From: Talinum fruticosum
Taxonomy: Eukaryota; Streptophyta; Magnoliopsida; Caryophyllales; Talinaceae
Direction of reading: 5' to 3'
Assembly (NCBI GenBank): GCA_021018815.1
Contig: JAITYX010000066.1
Coordinates: 682,001 to 746,000 of the forward strand
Length of the DNA stretch: 64,000 nucleotides
The notes under the pieces are model-generated. The model searched no databases. It was not told the origin of the DNA and was given only the letters and a program-made list of their open reading frames with translations. Positions within the stretch are counted from its first letter, which is position 1. Every line of letters starts with the position of its first letter. The position numbers were made by a program, and so were the translations under genes. This document shows, one piece after another, positions 56,691 to 64,000 of this stretch.

Positions 56691-58489
56691 AACCCAAGTA
56701 ACATTTCTTACCGTGGTCCTTTTCTGAGGAAGAAGGTGCTTTGGAACCCGGATTTGAATGACTTTGGGTTTAGTCTCGATTATGAGTCTTCTTCTCGGAG
56801 AATTGAGTCTGTGTCTCTTTCCTTTTAAAAACCTTTCCTTTTGAAACAGGAGAAAATGGTTTCCTTTTGTAGATAGGTCTGGGTTTAGTCCTCCTTTCAT
56901 TTTTGTGAATGGGACCATGCTCACCTTTTGGAACTTAACAGCTCTGGAATCCTTTTTGAACAATTCCGAGTAAGAATTAGATTCTTCCTCCTTGTTGAAC
57001 CCAAGACCTTCTTTTCTAAAAGAGACACATTGTGAACCTAAGAGCATATCAAGTTTCTTCTGTCCTTGAGTAAATTTTAAAACCAGATCTTGAGACTCAG
57101 TGAGCTTCGTTTCAGCTTGCTCATTTTCTTTCTCGAGTAACTCGGACTCGGCCTCATTAGTTTGAGCACTTGTCTTGAGTTCTCTCGAGTGTGAGTCTCA
57201 GCTTTTCCAATTCATTTTTTAAAGAAGTGCTCTCGTAAGTGATTGACTCAAGTTGTTCCTTGAAATGAGAAGAATCGAATTGGACTTTTCTTCCAAAGTA
57301 AAGATGTATTTAGCTAAATCAACTTTGGAGAATTTGAGGAAGTAGTTTATTACCTCTTGAGGATCAGCTTCCTCATTATCCGAGTCTCGTGTCTCGAGTC
57401 CGACTCTTTTCGGCTTCGAGTCGTTGATTGCCATTAGACACTTTGAGTCATCCGAATCCTCGTCGTCTTCGGATGATTCCTCATCGCTCCATGTTGCCAT
57501 CATGGCCTTTTTCTTCTTCCTCGTCCCGTCTTCGTTTTGGACAGTCCTTGACTATGTGGTCTTTGCTGCCACATTCAAAACATCCGGAATTCTTAGACAG
57601 AGATAACTTTGAAGAAGAAGAAAACTTACCTTTTCTATCTCTTTTGTCTTTCTTGTAGAATTCTTCTTTTGGTCTTTTGTCCCATCTTTTGTGCTTCATC
57701 ATTTTCTTGAAGCCTCTTGCAATGAGTGCCATGGGATCATCCTCTCGATTCAGAGGAGCTCGGAATTGCTTCTTTGGATTCTCGAGGCTTTAAGCGCAAT
57801 GTTCCTTTTGGAAGTACCCTCAGCATCTTCTTCTTCTAGGTGTATCTCATGAGTCGAAGTTTTCCGATGAGCTCGTCTCGGTTTCAAGAGTGAGAGGTTT
57901 TGAGCCTCTTCTATGGCAGTCACCTTAGGACCCCATCGTCTCTTGGGTAGGCTTCGAGAATTTTTCGACACATTTCTTCATGGGAGATCTTCTTTCCCAG
58001 AGATTTGAGATTGTTGGTGATCTCAGTGAAGCGTATGAACATCCGAGTAATGTTCTCTTCTCGGCTCCATTTTGAAAAGCTCATATTTGTGAAGATACTC
58101 GGCTGATCTTTGCTTGTCTCACCCGACTTGTACCTTCGTAGGTGTTGACCAGAGTGTCCCACACCTCTTTAGCAGAGTCACAGGCAGAGACTCGATTATA
58201 TTCTTCTCGAGCTTATGGCGCACATGAGGATGTTCATGGCTTTGAAGTTCTTTCGAACTTCTCTCGCTTCGCTGGCGTGAACTCAGCCTTTGTCTTTGGA
58301 AGGATTCTGAATTCATCTGTCTTTGTTGGAATGTAGTTTCCTTGTTGTATGATTTCCCATACTTCTTCATCGTGATCCATAAGGAAACATTCCATGAGCT
58401 TCTTCCAAGTGACCGAAATTTGAACCTTTGAATTTTGGTGGCCTGTTGGAAGATCTACCTTCGTCGAACTCTCCGGTGTTCCGAGCCAT
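56691..58489 (-). pseudogene. Copia gag region of gag-pol (copy E)
   Basis: The start codon complement is at 58487-58489 (MARN context). UBN2-type gag: REVRKNFKAMNILMCAIS-like codons near 58230, then EENITRMFIRFTEITNNLKS near 58030. The CCHC knuckle CFECGSKDHIVKDC is at 57541-57582 with all ligands. An acidic segment (DEESSEDDEDSDDSKCL) and an ELEKL-type coiled coil follow, then a basic linker (56700-57050). Frame breaks near 58370, 58140, 57780 and 57220. Equivalent to 15255-17045 of copy D. Confidence 0.88.
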
Positions 58490-58534
58490 CCGATCTTTAA
58501 ACCTTTGGACCGTTAGATCCTTTCCGAAAGGCTA

Positions 58535-58546
58535 GGCTCGATACCA
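58535..58546 (-). other. Primer binding site (copy E)
   Basis: Minus strand TGGTATCGAGCC, identical to that of copy D. Confidence 0.8.
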
Positions 58547-58548
58547 AT

Positions 58549-60073
58549 TGAAGGTTTGCTCAAGGAGAGTCCGAGTTACCCTAGAGGGGGTGAATAGGGT
58601 GATAGAAAATTCTTTCGAAAATACACACTTTTGCGCGTAAAAGAGGCAAAGACAGAATCCGAGTCTAATAACAGAGTCGAAAAGATTGGACTCAAAAAGC
58701 AATGAATCGAAGAAGCAAGAGCACTAAGGTAGTCCGAGTCTAGAATGAACTCGAAAAAGAACACAGAGATTTTACGTGGAAACCCTCCCGGGGCAGAAAA
58801 CCACGGCCCGTGTCAATCCAGACACGAAGTCAAATCCACTATTTTGAGTCCACAAAATACCGTGAACTTGACAAAACCCGAGTTGCTCCCTTAGACAACT
58901 CTATACAGATTTTCCTAGACTCGAAGTTACCTTATATGATCTAGTACTTCCTAGCTGAGATAACCCTTACAGCTAGGGACAACTAAGCCGAGTTAACCTT
59001 TACGACTTAGTCAAGGGACCTTACAAAGAATGTAAGAAGTGTTTGTAACGAAGTACAAGACCTTACAACTCGTAAAGTAATGAATTACAGAGTGGGAGTT
59101 GTAAGTTGAAGATTGAGAGTAAATACAATAACTTTGATCAAGTAAGTGTATAGACAATATGTTCGGCAACGTTCAAGTCTTGTGAAGTGGCTTCTTCTTA
59201 TAGATAAGACCAGGCAGAGTAGCCGTTATTTTCATCTCGCTGACCGAGAGTCCTCTCGTGACCGTTGAGAAAGGCTTTCGACTCACTCGGAAAGTATCCG
59301 TTGAAATATGAACGTTGGACAACAGTTTAACTCTCTTGGAAGTCCCAAAACCATCGGTTGTGTCTTGAAAAATGAGGTGAAAACCACTCGTCAGGCTTGG
59401 CGTTCCGGTTTTCGGATATGGAAGCGCATGACTTCGACACAATCTTCGAGACTAAAGCAAGGAAGGTGAAAAGCCATATCTCGCTGGTGATTTGACGTTC
59501 AAGCTCGGCTACTTTTGTAGTTTGAAAAGATATCCTCGATTGAATAACCTACAAAAGTAAAACACCTTTGGTTCTCAAAGTATAAAATACTTTGGTCCAA
59601 GGTTAGACACAGATAACAAAATAATTTTGAAAAATTACGCAATTGATTATCCGAGTCGAAAAGAAATGGAATATTCTCGAGTCTAATATCCATGATACTC
59701 GAATTCCATATGACTTAGTCTTAAGTAAAGAAACACGTTCTATAGCAAATATCGAGTGAGAGAGAACTTGATATAGACTAAGCATGAAATGAACTATGAA
59801 TGCCGACTATGCAAGCAATAGAGTAAATAACCACAAGTCGATTCTGAGTGAGAATGGACTCGGAATAAAGAACAACTTTTCCGAGTCGCTAACTAAAAAG
59901 CGATTAAAGAGATATGTGAAGGCCGAATCGCATAGAAAGGATACTACTTAATTCAAGTAAGTTTCTAAGACACAGAGAATGCCTTGGAATCAAAACTCTA
60001 TATGAATGACATCGTTATACCCGATTCCTTTTGCATGACTCGGAAAGATATAGAGCAAGTGTCCGAGTCTTCA
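58549..60073 (-). repeat. 5' LTR of copy E (1,525 bp)
   Basis: Same ends as the 3' LTR. TATAAGAA at 59195-59202 (minus strand) replaces the TATAAATA box of copy D. AACAG follows at 60074. Confidence 0.92.
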
Positions 60074-60078
60074 AACAG
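60074..60078. repeat. Target site duplication of copy E, right
   Basis: AACAG, followed by CAGCTCACCACCG of the F LTR. Confidence 0.75.
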
Positions 60079-60967
60079 CAGCTCACCACCGTCGGGAGCT
60101 TTTTCGACGCCGCCAGGTCCTCGCTGGAGGGCTACCGTGCGCACTGCCATCCTCTTCCTCCTTTTTGCTACCATCTTTCGAGCTTTTAAGAAGAAACCCT
60201 AAACCCAAATTTTTATCTCCTTTCAATTCTTGTTGATTTTGGTTAATAATTGAATCATATGAGTTTAAAAAGATCTTTATGATGCAAATTTAAAGGTTGA
60301 TTGTAAAATTTTAATATGTGTGAATAGGTGTGGTTTGTTGTTCTTGGTGGAAGGATTATAAATTGGGAGTGTGTGATTGTGATTGAATTATTAATTAAGA
60401 TTTAGAGAAGTAAATTTGAGGTGTTATTCTATAGTTTTGTATAAATTTAGTTGACCCTAACTATTTTTGGGTGTGATTTTTTAAAGGAAAGATTAGTTTT
60501 GGTTGAAATAAAAGGGATACGTGTGAGCTTGAAGTTAAAAAAATATTAAGTTAAAACGTATGTGAGCTTGAAGTTAAAAAGTATCTATGTACAAATTTGA
60601 TTAGATTAGTTAAGTTGAGGACAAATACTAAAGTGGAAAAAGAGTATATAGTGTGGTTGATGTTGTTAAATCTTAACTTAATGAAGTAAATTGGTAGTAT
60701 TTGGTTATAAATTTGAATAAATTTGTTGGTGCCTAATTATTGAAGGATGTGATTTTTGTTAAGGAAGAAATGCTTATAAGTTTGAATTAGTGTGTTTTGA
60801 GGTATATGGATTTTGAGCAAGTTAAGAAAATTATGACATTTGATGGGCTAGTTTAATTATTTAATCATGAATTTTAAATGTAATGAAGGAAGGAGTGAGT
60901 AAGTGATAAGGATTGAAAATAACGTTAGGCTTGGCAAATTAATCAGAGTTAGTTGTACGTACTATAA

Positions 60968-60968
<1 letters not shown>

Positions 60969-61023
<55 letters not shown>
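60969..61023 (+). repeat. (AAT)n microsatellite
   Basis: About 18 AAT units in the F 3' LTR, in the segment lost from the 5' LTR. Confidence 0.95.
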
Positions 61024-61024
<1 letters not shown>

Positions 61025-61369
61025 GCTAAACAAGCTCCAATAGCTAAAGTATGAACAAGTTCCAATAGCTAAAGTATGAACAAGATTTCAAAATAAAAAT
61101 ATTTTGATATAAGTAAATTAACAAATTACAATTATGTGAAAAACAATATAAGCATTATGTAAATTTAATTAGAGATAGTATTGCAATGAAACTTAATTCA
61201 GAAATTACTAATAATAAAGACACATTTGAAACAACATCGAGGTCAATCTTGTCGCCAACAAGCCGCTAAATTAATATTTCATAAAGGGGAGGAAAATATT
61301 TTAAATTCACGTATGTTTATTGCTCGTACTTTTCGAAAATTCACATGTTTTCAGCAAATCTCAATATTT

Positions 61370-61371
<2 letters not shown>

Positions 61372-61403
<32 letters not shown>
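61372..61403 (+). repeat. (TA)n microsatellite
   Basis: About 16 TA units. The equivalent point in the 5' LTR (42537-42551) is where the CACTA terminus sits. Confidence 0.95.
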
Positions 61404-61404
<1 letters not shown>

Positions 61405-62240
61405 CTAATAATGAACCATTTGCAAATCAAGTTTTATCACCTAATAAAGTGGTCCCCGATCGGTTATCAATTATCAATTATCAAGGCTTACGCACTTCAA
61501 TTCCACTGCGCGGCTTCAACTCAGGTTCTCGGTGGGCCCAGGAGGTGTGCACCTTACTCAAAGATCACATCGATTATATAAAGGGTTCCACCTTCGGATA
61601 ATAACTGGTAAGCATGTTTTAATCATATTCTCTCCCCTTTGATTTCGAACTAAAATGAATTGAAATATGCGCGCTCAATTAAAATATTTTCAAAACAATT
61701 TACCGTGTAAGAATGTTCGTACTGAGTTTCGACTCATTCTTCAAAATATTTTACTGTTTTTGTTTTTAGGGAAAGAATCGGTGAACACTACATTGCCTAC
61801 CAAGTTCTACGAAGGAAAAACATAGTTGGACATGTCGTATTCTTAATTTCGATGGTGTCTAGACGCTCACGGTGATTTTACTCTCAACCGTGGCTTGGGT
61901 ATGACCTTGGAAATTATTACATGTTGCGTATTATCTTGTAGAACAGAGGAATAGGTGGGTTGTATAAAAATTATGCCATTAAACCACTTAACTCGTATTT
62001 TGGGTCTTGTTTAAATATAAAGTATGGCTTAACTACTTGGGTTGTAAGCATTTACCCCTATCAGGACCCAACTAAAATATAATAGTTGGATGCGCAAATT
62101 GTATTTTATTTTATTTTACCTATTTAGCCTTGTCTTATTTTTAGGGCGGCGGTAACGCCTTTAATCGTTGTCTTCGATGCGACCTTGTGTAATAGTCTCT
62201 AATTAGGGATTATTAGGTAAGGTGACTCGGTGGCGTTATA

Positions 62241-62245
62241 ATGAA
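62241..62245. repeat. Target site duplication of element F, right
   Basis: ATGAA directly after GGCGTTATA; matches 36234-36238. Confidence 0.85.
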
Positions 62246-64000
62246 TATTTGTCATTATGCGCTCTACTTCTTGTTGATTGACACAATGTAAGCTAATTCT
62301 TGCGTTGATTTTCTTGTACAATTGTCCTTGGTTGATGAAGAATTAAGTTGCCAGCCTATGGATGGCTCGTTAGGCTCTAAGTGTGGAGTCCGACAGGTAT
62401 TCTTGGTTTCCAAGATACTTATTTATGTCATGGTACTAACTATTTTGGTCAATACTAGACGCTTCGAGTGCGTATATGTACGCATGTTGACTCTATCGTT
62501 CTAGATGAACAGGCATTGAATGAATCCCACTAGGGATATTAATCATGGATGCCAATTTGGCCAAGGCATCCACAAATTGGTTGTCATCCCTAGGAAGGTA
62601 AGTATATGATATACTTTCAAAGTGTTTCACTAATTCAATCTAATGTGCCTGGTAGGGTACCAACGCTTCACTACGTACCTTCCACTTTTGTGAAATATGA
62701 TAAATGATCAGATTGGAGTCACCGAAAACCCCGATGATCTTGGCCCCGATGTCTATGACAACTTGAAGTCCTGTGATGCTTGCTTCATATTCTCGCGGAA
62801 TTTTGGTGACCTCAAAATCTAACTTGACTAAAATGGGAGTGTGTGCTCCCTTAGGCAAGACTAGAAGGATCCCTACTCCAAAGCCCTTCGATTGGAAACG
62901 TTGTCAAAGTACATTGTCCATATATCAACCTCTACTTGCAAGATGTTTTCATTTAGGAAGTCGAGGTGTTGGAGTTGCGATTAAATTATAGGTAAGTCGG
63001 CTAGGAACGTCTACACTACCCTTCCTTTGATCGCTTTCGAGGGATATACTTGAGTTCAAATTTTGATAGCATGACTATCCATCTAGTTATCTTACTGCTA
63101 ATAATTAGTTGCTTGAGAATGTACTTAATGGGATCCATTGATGCTACTACATGTACCGTATGGGCCAACATGTACTGCTTGAGCTTCTTGGTAGCCCGGA
63201 CTAAGGTCAATGATGTCTTCTCTTGAGGTGTGTACCTAGTCTTGTAATCTAAGAATTTCTTGCTTAGATAGTATACTGTGTACTCTTCTTTTCCACCCGT
63301 TGAGCTAACATGGCTCCCATCACGGTTTCGTTATAGTGAGGTACAGGAGTAAAGGCTTCCCTACTAGTGGATTGGCTAGATACTCCTTAACCTTCTAGAA
63401 TGCTTTTTGGCACTCATTATCCCAAATAGGCTCAGACCCTTTCTTAAGTTTCTTAAAGATGGGTTCACACACCATACTTAGTTTTGATATGAAACGACTA
63501 ATACACTGTAAGTGTCCCGGAAACCTCATATCTCCTTTTTGCAGTGGGATCTCTTGTATAGCTTTGATCATGGATAGACCAACTTCAATTCCTCTAAGAC
63601 TAATTACATAGCCACAGTTTCCCGAGGTTACCCCAAAGGCACACTTTTGTGGGTTAAGGCGCATGTTGTACTTTCTTAGTCATTCGAAGAAAATTCTAAG
63701 GCAAGGTAAGTGCTCTGCCCTATCCTTCAACTTGATGATCATGTCATCCACGTAAACTTCGGCTTCCTTGTGGATCATGTCGCGTAGTAATGTTGTGGAA
63801 GTCCTTTGATATATAGCTCCTATATTTTTAAGTCCAAATGACATCACTACATAGTAGTATGTCCCCCATTGAGTGATGAAGGTCGTGTTCTCTTATCTTC
63901 TTTAGCCATTTTCACCTGATTCTACCCGGCATAGTCGTCCATGAATTAGAGTAAACTATGTCTCGCTGTATTATCTATAAGAATGTCGCTATGAGGCAGC
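62246..64000 (-). pseudogene. Gypsy RT, RNase H and second RNase H (element G)
   Basis: RT: the catalytic box YVDD is intact at 63743-63754, then MRLNPQKCAFGVTSGNCGYV (63664 leftward) and EPIFKKLKKGSEPIWD. First RNase H, C-terminal part: ATKKLKQYMLAHTVHVVASM and MDPIKYILKQ near 63130. Second, archaeal-type RNase H: LVKLDFEVTKIPREYEASIT (about 62820), then VFGDSNLIIYHISQKWKVRS and, in another frame, YLPRDDNQFVDALAKLASM near 62590. The last 250 bp lead to the start of the integrase zinc region, cut by F at 62245. Stops and shifts near 63680, 63390, 63000 and 62500. The dual RNase H indicates the Tat lineage. Confidence 0.87.

Larger units (their letters stand above)
49288..60073 (-). mobile_element. 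Sirevirus copy E, structurally complete
   Basis: 10,786 bp on the minus strand: 5' LTR 58549-60073, primer site, gag, pol, ORF3 leader with TATA box, ORF3, two purine tracts, 3' LTR 49288-50818. The LTRs are nearly identical, so it is young. Target duplication AACGG/AACAG in the F LTR. Frames are broken at several points, some shared with A and D. Confidence 0.93.
36239..62240 (+). mobile_element. Ty3/gypsy chromovirus F (Tekay/Del-like)
   Basis: LTRs of about 3 kb (after removing nested elements) start TGTAATAGT and end GGCGTTATA; CA has probably become TA. Initiator-Met-type primer site, degenerate gag-pol and a chromodomain-like C-terminus are present. TSD ATGAA on both sides. The LTRs differ by several percent by eye, mostly transitions, so this is older than copies D and E. 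The 5' LTR contains CACTA element H; the 3' LTR contains Sirevirus E. Long LTRs plus a chromodomain suggest Tekay/Del. Confidence 0.9.
48424..62240 (+). repeat. 3' LTR of element F, interrupted by Sirevirus E
   Basis: LTR sequence at 48424-49287 and 60074-62240, about 3.0 kb in all. It matches 36239-37718 and 42537-43389 with scattered transitions. It retains the stretch 60719-61371 that the 5' LTR lost. Ends GGCGTTATA, then ATGAA. Confidence 0.9.
35195..64000 (-). mobile_element. Ty3/gypsy Tat-lineage element G, split by element F
   Basis: Reading leftward from the right edge: RT, RNase H, a second (archaeal-type) RNase H, start of the integrase zinc region, then element F, then the rest of the integrase to about 35195. 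Removing F and one ATGAA copy restores a continuous reading frame through the integrase zinc-binding region, which shows that 62246-64000 and 35195-36238 are one element. The dual RNase H points to the Tat clade. Its LTRs are not recognised here. Confidence 0.85.

Overview
This window is plant nuclear DNA, most likely from angiosperm heterochromatin, made almost entirely of nested transposable elements. I see no intact host gene, tRNA, rRNA or CRISPR array. The plant assignment rests on the element families: Ty1/copia Sirevirus-type elements with an extra ORF after pol, a Ty3/gypsy chromovirus with a chromodomain remnant, a Ty3/gypsy Tat-lineage element with a second (archaeal-type) RNase H, and a CACTA transposon with a TNP2-type transposase. 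Copies are called A to H here.

Layout. 1-6436: 3' part of Sirevirus copy A (+): pol, ORF3, 3' LTR. It ends inside the gag of copy B (-), whose gag remnant and 5' LTR fill 6437 to about 8900. About 8900-9900: unassigned DNA with two strong hairpins. About 9900-28944: older Sirevirus copy C (+), split at 13614 by the nearly complete copy D (13615-24490, +), which has near-identical 1.58-kb LTRs and a TATAC target duplication. 28945-35190: unassigned DNA, a broken gene with plant-mobile-domain-like sequence (about 31180-32362) and an orphan CACTA terminus at 32697. 35195-36238 and 62246-64000 are the two halves of one Tat-lineage element (G, -), split by a 26-kb chromovirus (F, +, 36239-62240) with ATGAA target duplications. 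F's 5' LTR holds a CACTA element (H, 37719-42536, -). Its 3' LTR holds Sirevirus copy E (49288-60073, -) with AACGG/AACAG target duplications.

How the parts relate. The Sirevirus copies share one plan: LTR of about 1.5-1.6 kb, initiator-Met tRNA primer site, one gag-pol reading frame (UBN2-type gag, CCHC knuckle, protease, integrase, reverse transcriptase, RNase H), a leader with its own TATA-like box, ORF3 (start MPKRG), an early purine tract, the main polypurine tract, then the LTR. All copies carry frameshifts. Several are shared by A, D and E, and many fall at CCAG/CCGAG/CTCGG positions, so either a defective subfamily is being mobilised in trans or the assembly has base errors at methylated CHG sites. 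Insertion order from nesting: G, then F, then H and E; B before A; C before D. The most interesting points are the conserved internal promoter and unusual ORF3 of the Sirevirus family, the shared frame breaks, the three target-site-validated nestings, and the GC-rich leader and 135-bp tandem repeats of the CACTA element.
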